Positions 44,638 to 54,784 of a stretch of 64,000 bases of DNA are shown one piece after another. Every line of letters starts with the position of its first letter. The stretch's first letter is position 1. Made by a program: the position numbers and the translations under genes. The notes beneath the pieces were generated by a model, which was given only the letters and a program-made list of their open reading frames with translations, was not told where the DNA came from and did no database searches. This stretch comes from Antilocapra americana (Eukaryota; Chordata; Mammalia; Artiodactyla; Antilocapridae): positions 15,126,480 through 15,190,479 of the forward strand of contig ML661885.1 in the NCBI GenBank assembly GCA_007570785.1, in the 5' to 3' direction.

Positions 44638-45026
44638 TTTCTTTTTTTTAATATATTTATTTGGCTGTACCAGGTATAGATGTGCCAGGGATAAAGAACC
44701 AGCCTGCCAATGCAGGAGACTTATATAAGAGACATGGGTTCAATTCCCGGATCAAGAAGATCCCTTGGAGAAGGAAATGACAACCCACTCCAGTATTCTT
44801 GCCTGGAGAATCCCATGGACAGAAGAGCTTGGCAGGCTACCGTCCATAGGGTCACAAAAAGTTGGTCACAAAAAATTGGACACAACTGAAGTGACTTAAC
44901 ACACACAAATGTGCCAGGTCTTAGCCACAGTGGGCAGGATCTTCAATAATCATTGTGCCAGGGTTCCAACCAGGTCCCCTGCATTAGCAGCACGGAGTCT
45001 AAGCCACTACACCACCAGGAAAGTCC
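44638..45026 (-). repeat. CHR-type SINE split by a Bov-tA insertion
   Basis: The T-rich start at 44641-44689 ('atttggctgtaccagg') and the rest at 44919-45026 ('agtgggcaggatcttcaata', 'gggttccaaccaggtcccct', 'ctacaccaccaggaaagtcc') form one reverse CHR element interrupted at 44690. Confidence 0.85.
44690..44908 (+). repeat. Bov-tA SINE nested in a CHR SINE
   Basis: Plus-strand copy with 'aaagaaccagcctgccaatg' and 'acagaagagcttggcaggct'. It is flanked by ATGTGCCAGG on both sides (44680-44689 and 44909-44918). It contains a 14-nt local duplication ('aagttggtcac', 'aaaattggacac') near 44868-44884. Confidence 0.92.
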
Positions 45027-45381
45027 CCAACCTAGGCATTCTTAAGGGCTACAATATAGTGCTTTGATGACTCAACATTTCAGCCTTAAGGCAATAATAA
45101 ATGTGCAAAATTAAAATATAAAGGGTTTGATAACACTGGATATGTTATAAACAGAAAGGGTTTTAAAGGAAACTTTTTATTCAATTATAACTCACATACT
45201 GAAAAGTGCATATATCATGTTCCATGAATGTTCATAAAGTGACCATGGATGCAATTGTCACCTACATAGAGAAATAGAACATAACCAGACCCCCCTCCCC
45301 ACAGTCCCCTCTTGTGCTCCAAGCTAAGTTTGAAAATTCAAAATAAGTATTCACTTATTGTTGTGAATACAGGAAGCCACT
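45027..45381. other. Intergenic, nothing recognised
   Basis: Unique sequence; a 'ccccccctccccac' patch lies near 45291-45303. Confidence 0.4.
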
Positions 45382-45585
45382 GGGCTTCCCTGGTGGTTCA
45401 GACAGTAAAGAATCTGCCTGTAATGTGGGAGACCTGGGCTGGATTCTTGGGTTGGGAAGATACCCTAGAGAAGGGAATGGCAACCCACTCCACTATTCTT
45501 GCCTGGAGAATCCCAAGGAAAGAGGAGCCTGGGAGGCTACAGTGCACAGGGTCGAAAAGAGTCAGAGGCTACTAACACTTTTACT
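45382..45585 (+). repeat. Bov-tA SINE
   Basis: From 'gggcttccctggtggttcag' to 'agtcagaggctactaacac'. Confidence 0.92.
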
Positions 45586-46034
45586 TTACTGTTGTACAAG
45601 CTGAATTTTTATAGTCTATTTCAGGTCCTGACTGAAATTCTTTCCCATAATAACATACTCTTTCTAGACCAATAATTTCAAAATTTTGGTCCTCTAACAG
45701 CAGCCTTAGTATCACTCACCTGCGAACAAAGGACTTGCAGATTCAAGGATCCCAATCTAGACCTACAGGACAAAAATTATAGGTGTGGTGCCCAACAAGC
45801 CTCGGGACTGATTTTGACGCTCCTTCAGATTGGAAAAGCACGGATCTGCCTGTTGAAAGAGTTTTGCTTCCTAATTGCGTAGTAACTATTAAGAGTATAC
45901 TAGCATTTAAAGTGGTATGCTAGAAAAAGTGACATTTTAATTATCTATCTCTTTTGAAGCACAAACGGGTAAAATGTTTTTCCATTTTAACTGGAAAAGT
46001 TAAAAATGTTTTTATTTCTCTAGTTAAAAACAGC
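45586..46034. other. Intergenic, nothing recognised
   Basis: Unique sequence 0.7-1.1 kb upstream of TERF1; no element or gene recognised. Confidence 0.4.
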
Positions 46035-46046
46035 TCCCCCACCTGG

Positions 46047-46175
46047 TGCAGAAGGAAATGGCAACCCACTCCAGTGTTCTTGCCCAGAGAAGCCCAGGGA
46101 CAGCGGAGCCTGGTGGGCTGCCGTCTGTGGGGTCGCACAGAGTCGGACACGACTGAAGCGACTTAGCAGCAGCAG
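46047..46175 (+). repeat. Bov-A2 SINE monomer, little diverged
   Basis: 'gaaggaaatggcaacccact', 'acagcggagcctggtgggct', 'gccgtctgtggggtcgcaca' and a (CAG)n tail. CCCCCACCTGG flanks it on both sides (46036-46046 and 46176-46186). Confidence 0.92.
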
Positions 46176-46195
46176 CCCCCACCTGGAGGTGGGGG
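46176..46195. other. 20-bp hairpin (9-bp arms)
   Basis: CCCCCACCT and AGGTGGGGG are perfect complements around a GG loop. The left arm is also the right target duplication of the neighbouring Bov-A2, so the palindrome predates the insertion. Confidence 0.8.
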
Positions 46196-46257
46196 AACTA
46201 TTCTATTCTCGTGCTAAAATGCAACATCGTCTAGAACAACAACAAGGTTAGTTAAAA

Positions 46258-46455
46258 TGGAAAAGACCCTGATGCTGGGAAAGACTAAAGGCCGACTGAC
46301 AACGGAGGACAAGATGGTTGGATGGTATCGCCGATTCAACAGACAGGAGTCTGAGCAAGCTCCGAGAGATGGTCAAGGACAGAGGATCCCGGGGTGCTGC
46401 AGGCCATGGGGTCGCAAAGAGTCGGACACGACGGAACCCCTGAACAACAGCCACC
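46258..46455 (+). repeat. BovB LINE 3' fragment next to the TERF1 promoter
   Basis: 'gaccctgatgctgggaaaga', 'gatggttggatggtatcgcc', 'gagtctgagcaagctccgag', ending 'cggaacccctgaacaacagc'. It is CpG-richer than the other copies and ends about 270 bp before the TERF1 start codon. Confidence 0.88.
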
Positions 46456-46489
46456 TCCAGTCCTCTCTCCGGGTCTAGCCAGAACTCGT

Positions 46490-47130
46490 CTAGATTACCA
46501 ACGTAGCGGCGCTACGGGGTGGCGGGCGAATTCGACAGCCAGAGGCCGGAGCAGGCCTCGGCCAATCCGAAGCCAGACTCGAGCCGCTCGCGCGTCCCGG
46601 CGGCGTTTGATTGGTGTTTTCCCTCAGGCGGAAGCGGCCCCCGCACCGTGGGCCCCACCCCCCGCGGCGCGAGCCCGTCGTCGCTCCGCGCCGGAAAGGT
46701 CCGAAGCTGCGCGAGCCGTACAACATGGCGGAGGGTGCCGCCTCTGCGGCTCAGAGCCCGCGAGGGCGTGCGGACGGGGAGGATGCGGATTCCCCGCAGG
46801 AGCGGATGGCGGACGCGGGGACAGACGATCAGGAGCAGTTTGAATGCCAAGAACTGCTCGAGTGCCAGGTACAGCCGGGGGTCCTTGAGGAGGAGGAGGA
46901 CGCGGGCCTGGTGACTGAGGCAGAGGCGGTAGCTGCCGGCTGGATGCTCGATTTCCTCTGCGTTTCGCTTTGCCGGGCTTTCCTTGACGGCCGCTCTGAC
47001 GACTTCCACCGCACCCGCGACAGTGCCGAGGGTGAGTGCTGGGCGCGCCCGGGCCGGGAGCGGGAACTGCCTGGTTGGCAGCGCTCTGCCTCAGGGGTCG
47101 GGGATCGGGCTGCTTGCTGAGGGCCCCGGG
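46490..47130 (+). promoter_or_regulatory. TERF1: CpG-island promoter of TERF1
   Basis: A sharp GC- and CpG-rich block in otherwise AT-rich DNA, covering the presumed transcription start, exon 1 and the start of intron 1. No TATA box is seen. Candidate elements are CCAAT at 46562-46566, an inverted CCAAT (ATTGG) at 46610-46614, ETS-type CGGAAG at 46629-46634 and CCGGAA at 46691-46696, and a C-rich GC-box-like stretch near 46654-46665. These are consistent with a ubiquitously expressed housekeeping promoter. The exact transcription start cannot be fixed from sequence. Confidence 0.88.
46725..47031 (+). CDS. TERF1: TERF1 exon 1: acidic N-terminus, tankyrase motif, start of TRFH
   Basis: First coding exon of telomeric repeat binding factor 1, the shelterin subunit that binds double-stranded TTAGGG repeats as a homodimer and limits telomere lengthening. 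It encodes residues 1-102 plus the first base of codon 103. The start lies in a strong Kozak context (CAACATGG, A at -3 and G at +4) and gives the family N-terminus MAEG. Residues 13-18 are RGRADG, matching the tankyrase-binding motif of human TRF1 (RGCADG). Residues 19-67 are acidic, with a run of four Glu at 55-58; human TRF1, as I recall it, has a longer Glu run. The segment AVAAGWMLDFLC (68-79) opens the TRFH domain. Donor GTGAGT follows at 47032. The frame open beyond 47031 is intron. Confidence 0.97.
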
Positions 47131-47440
47131 CTCGGAGTCAGTCGTTCTTTCGAATCTCGCCTCCGCCTCTCATCGGCTCCTTACTTTTTCTCAGATTCAT
47201 AAATGTTACTGATCGGTAAAATGAGAATAACCCGTTGAGTTGATAAGAGGATTAAGTGAGGAAAAATGTAACAAAATCGCGCTTAACCCAGTGTCCAGTT
47301 CCTTTTGTCTTCTTAAGCGCTTGCATTTCTTGCTTTTTCTGAGGTACTCCTGTAAAAGCTTTTTTTTTTTTTTTTAAGCAAGTCACTGAGACCTGCATCA
47401 GTGTTTTGTATTACTCTGTGAGCTGTTTAACCCTCACTGA

Positions 47441-47638
47441 GCCTGTGTGTGTGAAAGTTTCTCCGTCGTGTCCGACTCTTTGCTATCCCATTGTCTATAC
47501 AGTTAATGAAATTTTCCAGGCCAGAATACTGGAGTAGGTAGCCTTTCCCGTCTCCAGGGGATCTTCCCAACCCAGGGATCGAACCTAGCTCTCTCGCATT
47601 CCTGGCGGATTCTGTACCAGCTGAACCACAAGGGAAGC
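47441..47638 (-). repeat. Bov-tA SINE in TERF1 intron 1
   Basis: Reverse copy, from 'tgtgtgaaagtttctccgtc' to 'ctgaaccacaagggaagc'. The flanks CTCACTGAGCCTG and CTCATTGATCCTG look like an aged target duplication. Confidence 0.88.
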
Positions 47639-48056
47639 TCTCATTGATCCTGCTGCTTCAGAATGAAAGTAACTGACAATGAAGTCTACCACCATGCAAG
47701 ACAGCCTGTGAATGATGGGCAAAGACATTGATGCCTGCAGAAAGCTAGCTGACTCTTTGAATGATAACCGAAAGATACTGCGGTATTAATATTTATTGGA
47801 GTTGGCTCTCAGCTTATTACAGCAGACCGCAACCCCAAGGTAGAATTTAGTAGAAAATTAAATACTTCAGAAAACCATGTTGACGCATTTTAGCTTCACA
47901 GTTATCCCACGAGTGAGGCGAGTAATCTCAGTTTATGGAGAAGTGATCTAAACAACCTAAAGCGTTGATAGGTTAAGAGGGTTGGTCCAGACAGGTGCCT
48001 TATCTTCCAGTCCAAGAACCTTTCCCCTATGTCACAGATAACACTAGAGACAGGGT

Positions 48057-48338
48057 TCAGTTCAGTTCAGTTGCTTAGTAGTGCCCGACTCTGCAGCCCC
48101 ATGGGCTGCAGCACACCAGGCTCCTTTGTCCTTCACTGTCTTCTGGAGTTTGCTCAAACTCATGTCCATTGAGTCAGGATGCCATCTCATCCTCTGTCAT
48201 TCCCTTCTCCTGCCTCCAGTCTTTCCCAGCATCAGAGTCTTTTCCAATGAGTCAGTTCTTCTCATCAGTTCGCCAAAGTTTTGGAGCTTCAGCTTCAGCA
48301 TCAGTCCTTCCAGTGCATTCAGGTATTGGTTTCCAATA
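48057..48338 (-). repeat. BovB LINE 3' fragment
   Basis: 'ttcagttcagttcagttgct' start, then 'gtccttcactgtcttctgga', 'tctttcccagcatcagagtc' and 'cttcagcatcagtccttcca'. It is followed by a stretch of uncertain identity. The 130-codon - frame across it is repeat-derived. Confidence 0.9.
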
Positions 48339-48545
48339 CCATTTTCCATAGAAATGGCCTGATTGCAGGACAGGGACAGGAAATATACAACTTGAACCTG
48401 GAGCATCTTATGACAAAAAGTAAGGCAGTGCCAAAAGCAAAACCCCCAAAGAAACAAAGCTCCAAAATTATGGGGGCACAAAGGGGAATAGGAGCCAACT
48501 GCAGTAGTTCCCAGTAGCCCAAGCAGACATAAGAAAATAAAAATA

Positions 48546-48747
48546 CAGTTGACCCTTAAACAACACAGGTTTGAACTGCACTTGTCCACTTACAAGCCAG
48601 TTTTGTTTTTTTTTTTCCTCAGTAGTAAAGACTACAGTACTACACAATCTGTGGTTGGTTAAACCGTGCATTCAGAGAACCGACACTAGAATTTTCAGCT
48701 GTTTGGAGAGTCAGTCTCTAACCCTTTTATTGTTAAAGGGTCAACTG
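48546..48747. mobile_element. TcMar-Tigger-type MITE, 202 bp
   Basis: Terminal inverted repeats CAGTTGACCCTT (48546-48557) and AAGGGTCAACTG (48736-48747) are perfect complements. TA dinucleotides lie immediately outside both ends, as expected for Tc1/mariner transposition. The left interior ('aaacaacacaggtttgaact') is typical of Tigger-derived elements. Non-autonomous and old. Confidence 0.85.
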
Positions 48748-49257
48748 TAGTGTTGTATTATAACCCACATTATTTAAAAATATCCATAAAGTCCACACTA
48801 ATGTAAATAAATGCTGGAATAAATATACAAGTGGGAGACGAGACAGATTTCCAGTGCAGAAGAATTCCAGGTAATTCATGTTTCTACTCTGTCCTCAAGG
48901 AGGTGGAGCATAAGTCCCCACTCCTAAAGTATGGGCTGTATAGAGCATAGTATAGAAAGGGGAAGAAAGTAGAGAAAACTGACAGATACTACCTCACCCA
49001 GGTAATCAAGGTCAGCATCAACAGTGATGGTTGGTAGCATGTACACTTGATATAATGTGATGAAAGTGGGACTTTGGCACTGTGAGCTTCCTCTCCAAAC
49101 CCCATAACTCTAGTCTAATCACAAGAAAAGTATCAGACAAATCCCAATAGATTCGGTTTACAAAATGCCTCAAAACCCCCAAGGTCATCAAAACCAAGGA
49201 AAGACTGAGAAACTGTTATAACCAGGAAATGCCCAAAGTGATGTGATGACTAAATGT

Positions 49258-50327
49258 AATATGATACCCTTTGACTGTGTGGAGCACAGAAAACTATGGA
49301 AAATTCTCAAAGAGATAGGAATACAAGACCACCTGACCTTCCTCCTGAGAAATCTGTATGCAGGTCAAGAAGCAACAGTTAGAACCGGACATGGAATAAC
49401 AGACTGGTTCCACATTGGGAAAGGAGTACATCAAAGCTGTATATTATCACCCTGCTTATTTAACTTATGTGTGGAGTACATCATGAGAAATGCTGGATTG
49501 GATGAAGCACAAACTGAAATCAAGATTGCTGGGAGAAATATCAATAAAGATATGCAAATGACACCACCCTTATGGCAGAAATCGAAGAACTAAAGAGCCT
49601 CTTGATGAAAGTGAAAGAGGAGAGTGAAAAAGTTGGCTTAAAGCTCAACATTCAGAAAACTAAGATCATGGCATCTGGTCCCATCACTTCATGGCAAATA
49701 GATGGGGAAGCAATGGAAAAAGTGGGAGACTTTATTTTGGGGGGGCTCCAAAATCACTGTAGATGGTGATTGCAGCCATGAAATTAAAAGATGCTTGCTC
49801 CTTGGAAGAAAAGCTATGACCAACCTAGACAGCATATTAAAAATCAGAGACATTACTTTGCCAACAAAGATCCGTCTAGTCAAAGCTATGGTTTTTCCAG
49901 TAGTTATGTATGAATGTGAGAGCTGGACTATAAAGAAAGCTGAGCGCAGAACAATCGATGCTTTTGAACTGTGGTGTTGGAGAAGACTCTTGAGAGTCCC
50001 TTGGACATGAGATCCAACCAGTCCATCCTAAAGGAAATCAGTCCTGAATGTTCATTGGAAGGACTGATGCTGAAGCTGAAACTGCAGTATTTTGGCCATC
50101 TGATGCAAAGAACTGACTCATTTGAAAAAACTCTGATTCTGGGAAAGATTGAAGGTGGGGGCAGAAGGGTACGACAGAGGATGAGATGGTTGGATGGCAT
50201 CACTGACTCAATGGGCATGAGTTTGAGTAAACTTCTGGAGTTGGTAATGGACAGGGAGGCCTGGTGTGCTGTAGTCTATGGGGTTGCAAAGAGTCGGACA
50301 CAACTGAGTGACTGGACTGAACTGAAC
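49258..50327 (+). mobile_element. BovB LINE, RT segment to 3' end (dead), sense in TERF1 intron 1
   Basis: About 1.07 kb from the 'FDCVEHRKLW' block through the RT fingers/palm ('GKGVHQSCILSP', where functional copies read RQGC) to the BovB 3' terminus 'gactggactgaactgaac'. The catalytic YADD region is damaged (tatgcaaatgac gives YAND, after a deletion just upstream). Frameshifts separate several open pieces of 64-130 codons. It is a fossil with no gene function. Confidence 0.93.
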
Positions 50328-50510
50328 CCTGGGTGGGAACCTGCAGCAGAAAAAGGACATTAAGTAAAAACTAAAGAAATCTTGAGTAAAGCATGGACTT
50401 TAGATAATAATGTATCGATATTGGTTAATTAATGTAACACTGCTAATGTAAGATGCTAATAACAGGGTAATCTGGGTGGAGAGTGTTTTATGGGACCTCT
50501 CTACTATCTT

Positions 50511-50733
50511 GGGGATTCCCAGGTGGCGCTGGTGGTAAAGAACCCATCTGCCAGTGAAGGGGATGTAAAAGACATGGGTTTGATCCCTGGGCGGGAAGAT
50601 CCCCTGGAGGAAGACAGGGCAACCCACTCTAGTATTCTTGTCTGGAGAATCTCATGGACAGAGGAGCCTGGTGGGCTACAGACCATGGGGAGCAAAGAGT
50701 TGGACACGACTGAAGCAACCTTGCATGCACGCA
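50511..50733 (+). repeat. Bov-tA SINE with target duplication
   Basis: From 'ggggattcccaggtggcgct' to 'gttggacacgactgaagcaa'. CTCTACTATCTT flanks it exactly (50499-50510 and 50734-50745). Confidence 0.93.
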
Positions 50734-51184
50734 CTCTACTATCTTCACAACATTCTGTACATTTAAAACAATTCTGAAAAAAAAAAGTTATTTAAACGAA
50801 AAACAAAGACCTTTTAAGGTTCTAGCCCAATACCCAAGGAATAATCTAGGTCACCTCTGTTATTTTAAGGTTAAAGGCAAAGAAATCCAGAAAGAGTAAA
50901 CTATTTTCCAAGTTACATTGCTATATCAGTGACAGATACACAAATTGTGAACTTAACATTGTCTCTGTATGCCATTTTTGACTGACAGGACTCCATTTTA
51001 TCTCTTATAGAATTACATTTACTACAGTTTTCAGGAATGTAAACGTACGCAACTCTAGATGCTTACTAGAAAATTCTTAGCTTTTTCATTCAAACTCAGA
51101 ATTGCTCTCCCACCTCATTTCTGTCAGATAATGCCTTTTCCAAACTGATATTCCTACCCTGTCTCCATCGTGGGAGGCAGTATA

Positions 51185-51540
51185 GGATTGTGGTTAAGAG
51201 CTTGGGCTCTGTTGTTAGTTGTCGGCGGTTTTTTGTTTGTTTTTTGTTGAGTGTGTATGTCTATGTGTTTTTGGCTGCTCGGCTTGTGGGATCTTAGTTC
51301 CCTGATTCCTTGACCAGGGGTGGAATTTGTGCCCCATGCAGCGGAAGCAACAGAGTCCTAACCACTGGACCATCAGGGAATCCTTGTAAATTGTCTGAGT
51401 TTAATTCCTGGCTCTGCTTGTTTGTTGTCACAAGCCTTGAAGCAGGGACTTGATAACACCACAGTTTCCACATCTGTAAAATGGTAGTAATAATGGCATC
51501 TACCTCACAGAACTGTTAGAAGTCAATGAACTGCTATTTG
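51185..51540 (+). repeat. MIR SINE split by a CHR SINE
   Basis: Left part 51185-51225 ('ttgtggttaagagcttgggc'). Right part 51390-51540 ('gagtttaattcctggctctg', 'ttccacatctgtaaaatggt', 'tctacctcacagaactgtta'). The insertion sits at about 51228. Confidence 0.85.
51228..51385 (-). repeat. CHR-type SINE nested in MIR
   Basis: Reverse copy with T-rich start, 'gtgggatcttagttccctga', 'cactggaccatcagggaatc'. Confidence 0.88.
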
Positions 51541-51546
51541 TAAAGC

Positions 51547-51805
51547 AAGGTTTCTCAACCTCAGCATGTTGACATTTTGTACCGCATAATTCTTTATTCT
51601 GTGTATGCTTGAGGGTGAAGAGGGGACAGGGTGGAGGTTTACTGGTGCGTTATTGGATCCCTGAACTCAACCACTAGATACCAGTAGCATTCCCCTCCAC
51701 TCAATCAAAATGTCTCAATGTTACAATCAGAAATGTCTCTGGACATTGCCAAATGTCCCTTAGGGGACAGAGTCACAACACCCCCAGTTGAAAACCACTG
51801 CTCAG
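51547..51805 (+). repeat. MER5A hAT-Charlie DNA transposon
   Basis: 'gtttctcaacctcagcatgt', 'ccactagataccagtagcat', 'ctctggacattgccaaatgt' and 'gttgaaaaccactgctcagg' follow MER5A nearly end to end. Confidence 0.85.
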
Positions 51806-52955
51806 GGCTTAAAGTAGGTGCCTGGTATTTTAGTAATTGCTTAAATATAGTTGTTATTGTTGTTGGTCATTAGATCCTCTTGGTGTCTTTCTGTCAGTAG
51901 TATTTGGTTACAGGTATAGAAAAAGCTGGCTTCAGCTTGGGTAGATTTTCATTGTTTTGTTTTATGCCTAATAGGTACAAAGAGCAATTCTTCTCTAGAA
52001 TAGATTGTGCTTTTCTTTGTTTTGCTCCTATACCATACTTAACCTTTATGACACATTAAAATTTTAATTAGTCACCTGCCTACCTTTTTGTTTAATTTGT
52101 GCCTTTTCAGACTAAAACCTTCCTAGGGGGCTATCTTTCATTCAGTCATAAGTCCCTACCATGGGCCAGCAGTAGATATTCTGTAAATATTGAGTAAGTT
52201 GTGTTTAGATTTTATAAAAGTTTTGTTCTCTTTTTTATTTTATGACTACATTGTTTCCTGTTATTTTATGACTACATTTGGTCTAGATAATCTCTGGTAT
52301 AGCATAAGGTTATGACATATTAAAATTGAGGAAGTAAATGAAAATAAGTATTTGTTTCATTTGCTTAGCAGCTGCAGGACCAGTTAATTTAATCTTTGTC
52401 TTCTATTGTACATAGTAAACTCACCGAAAACCAGGATTATGGTGTACTCTTCAGTGTACTCACTACCTAGCATAACATCTGGGTAGGTGTTCAAATATTG
52501 GGGAGATTAATATAAATACATGTGTTTAAAATAAAGTTTTGTAAACTGAAGAGACACTCATTAAACTGAAACCTTGAGAGAAATATTTTCTATTTTGTTA
52601 GGCATCTTAAGGTATAAAATAAGTTTCCATCTAATGATTTGACATATTTTACAGTTTGGATCTAAATCTCCCTTTTCGTTAGTACAGAATGGTACCAGTG
52701 AAAGTACTTAGTTTTAAAGATTTATTATTCTGTGTATGAAACATCAGTTTTATTTTGAAGGTAAAGTATTCATTGTTACTCAACTTTTGTTCTGATTTCT
52801 TAAAAATTGTCTATGAATAAAGCATACAGTTCTAAATTTATGATAATCTTTGGGTGATATTTGTTAACTTATTACTCAACAAACCACACAGAGGTACTGC
52901 AGGGCCAAGTTTGGAGTTTTGTTTTAATGTTTTAATAAAATTTATTCACTTTCAG

Positions 52956-53051
52956 CTATTATTCATGGACTGTCCAGTCTAACAGCTTATCAACTGAGAA
53001 CTATATACATATGTCAATTTTTGACAAGAATTGCAGCTGGGAAAACCCTTG
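52956..53051 (+). CDS. TERF1: TERF1 exon 2: TRFH helices
   Basis: Encodes the end of codon 103 to the first base of codon 135, including IIHGLSSLTAYQLRTIYICQ and FLTRIAAGKTL. This is the TRFH core that forms the dimer interface and carries peptide-docking surfaces. Acceptor TTTCAG and donor GTAAGT are both consensus. Relative to the human protein as I know it, residue 114 is Tyr where human has Cys; the rest of this exon is essentially unchanged. Phase: enters with 2 bases of a split Ala codon (G|CT) and leaves with 1 base of a split Asp codon (G|AT). Confidence 0.97.
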
Positions 53052-53599
53052 GTAAGTATGTTTTTATCTTATATGGGACATATTTCAGTCTACATCTGAA
53101 GGTGTGATGATGAGAAGAAAGAGATGGGCGCTATCATTTGTTTTTGAGAGTTTGCCCACTTGTATTTGGCTTGTGCATTTATACACAAGCATATTTAAAG
53201 CTAGTCAAGGAAATATCCGTATCTTCTTGGAGCAGTGTTTCTCAAGTTTTTGCTTACTTCAGAATTATTAGAGAACTGGTGAGAAACAGAATGATGTATC
53301 CCCTTCCTCATCATGAATTTCTGGTTCAGTAGGATGAATTAGGAATGTAGATTAGCGAGAAGGGTTGGATAATGTCAATCAAGAAAGACTTCTTAGGAAA
53401 GATGAGTATTGAAATGAGCTGTAATATATACTGAGTGATAGCGATTAGAGGTGCAAGACATGTCAGACATACATGGTGAAGGTTCTGAATTTCGAAATGA
53501 GAAGTTTGTGTGTCATTTGTTAAGTAGTTATCAGCCATGGTGAGTGTTTCATGAGGATAACCTGATCAAAATTCTCTTTTAAGAAAGTTTAAGAGTAGT

Positions 53600-53740
53600 A
53601 CAAATATTATCTCATTAAATATTCACATAGTATTTACAATTGTGGCATTTTATAGATGAGAAAACTGAGGCTTAGAGAGGTGAAATAGCTTTTCAGCACC
53701 CCAAAGATGATACATGATAGAGTCTGGAATAAACTCTGAA
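53600..53740 (-). repeat. MIR SINE
   Basis: Reverse MIR: 'gatgagaaaactgaggctta', 'gagaggtgaaatagcttttc'. Confidence 0.75.
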
Positions 53741-54029
53741 GTTTTTAAAACCACTATATAATATATTGCAACAGATACAGTGATGAAAAAGAGGAGTAAA
53801 ACAATGACTCCTTAGAATTTTAAGCCTTGGAAGAATGTTGGTAGAGAGATAACCTGAATGCCTGTTTCAGATATCTGCAAAATATATAATAAGGATTTCA
53901 GTTAGTATATGCTAAGATCAGATTTCTATTTGAGGTTTGTTGCACTGCAGTTAGACTTATTGACCATTTAAGAATTCTGTTACTGTAATACCTTACGTAA
54001 AATGTTTCTTTGAATCAGTGCATGTGTAT

Positions 54030-54243
54030 ACACATTGGCTGCTCTGGGTCTTTGTTGTGGTGTACAGGCTTCTCTCGCTGCGGTGTGTGGGCTTTCTCTA
54101 GTCTCAGTGCGGGCCCAGTACTTGTGGTATGTGGGCTTAGCTGCCCCACAACACATGGGATCCCAGGTCCTAAACCAGGGATCAAACCTGAGTCCCCTAT
54201 ATTGGAAGGCAGAGTCTCAACTCCTGGACCACCAAGAAAGTCC
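54030..54243 (-). repeat. CHR-1-type SINE
   Basis: Reverse copy: 'ggcttctctcgctgcggtgt', 'tgtgggcttagctgccccac', 'ctcctggaccaccaagaaag'. The 70-80 codon frames here are SINE-derived. Confidence 0.88.
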
Positions 54244-54494
54244 TTAAAATAAATATTTTAGTAGAGAAAAGCTTCAAATGTTTTGTAAACTCGTTTAGCA
54301 TTTTCTATTTTAAGTTGATTTTAATGAGGAAATTAACTTGAAAAATCTTTTCTAAACTGGCATATATAAGAGCAGTGGCTGGCAAATAGAATATAATTTT
54401 AATAATTTCAATATTTAAAAGCAAGTAATTTATAAAAAATTAACAAACTTCTTCATAGTTTTCTAAGGTACTTGTTTTTATTTTGGTTTAAAAG

Positions 54495-54616
54495 ATGCAC
54501 AGTTTGAAAGTGATGAACGAATTACACCCTTGGAATCAGCCCTGATGATTTGGGCTTCAATTGAAAAGGAACATGACAAGCTTCATGAAGAAATAGAGAA
54601 TTTAATTAAAATTCAG
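54495..54616 (+). CDS. TERF1: TERF1 exon 3: TRFH, docking-pocket region
   Basis: Encodes codon 135 (last two bases) to codon 175: DAQFESDERITPLESALM, then IWASIEKEHDKLHEEIENLI and KIQ. Phe138 in the DAQF motif corresponds to human TRF1 Phe142, known to anchor the TIN2 peptide. Its presence supports a conserved shelterin contact. Differences from human are small (Ser for Asn after FE, Ala for Gly after IW, Glu for Gln after EEI). The exon ends in phase 0 at CAG, followed by donor GTATGAG. Confidence 0.97.
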
Positions 54617-54784
54617 GTATGAGTATTCTTTGTGTTTATTATTTTCCTAGAAAATAAAAGCATGACATTTAAAGACACTAAGAGCTACTGTTGAACAATG
54701 AACCTTTAGTAAAATTCAATATAATTATTCTCTTTAGAAATTTGACATGAGCTCTAAGAACTGGAGTTAATGTTTGTTACCTAA

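Larger units (their letters stand above)
47032..52955 (+). other. TERF1: TERF1 intron 1 (5924 bp)
   Basis: Donor G|GTGAGT and acceptor TTTATTCACTTTCAG|CT, phase 1. It holds a Bov-tA, two BovB copies, a Tigger MITE, another Bov-tA, a MIR split by a CHR SINE, and MER5A. Stretches at 47646-48056, 48748-49257, 50746-51184 and 51806-52955 show no recognised repeat. Confidence 0.93.
53052..54494 (+). other. TERF1: TERF1 intron 2 (1443 bp)
   Basis: Donor GTAAGTATG; acceptor TTTTGGTTTAAAAG|AT, with a weak polypyrimidine tract interrupted by purines. It contains an aged MIR and a CHR-1 SINE. Confidence 0.92.

Noticed and set aside
1..46400. Exons of KCNB2 (expected upstream neighbour by mammalian synteny)
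   Set aside because: No long frame or potassium-channel motif is present; any relation of the left end to that gene's distal regulatory or untranslated DNA cannot be shown.
46611..46724. Upstream extension of the TERF1 frame to an earlier ATG at 46611
   Set aside because: The frame is open, but the known N-terminus of the family begins at the MAE-type start at 46725, which has a strong Kozak context. The upstream residues are Arg/Pro-rich 5' UTR translation.
46512..47009. 165-codon open frame on the - strand over the CpG island
   Set aside because: It is the antisense shadow of TERF1 exon 1 in GC-rich DNA, with no domain and no separate promoter; exon 1 itself is confirmed by family match and splicing.
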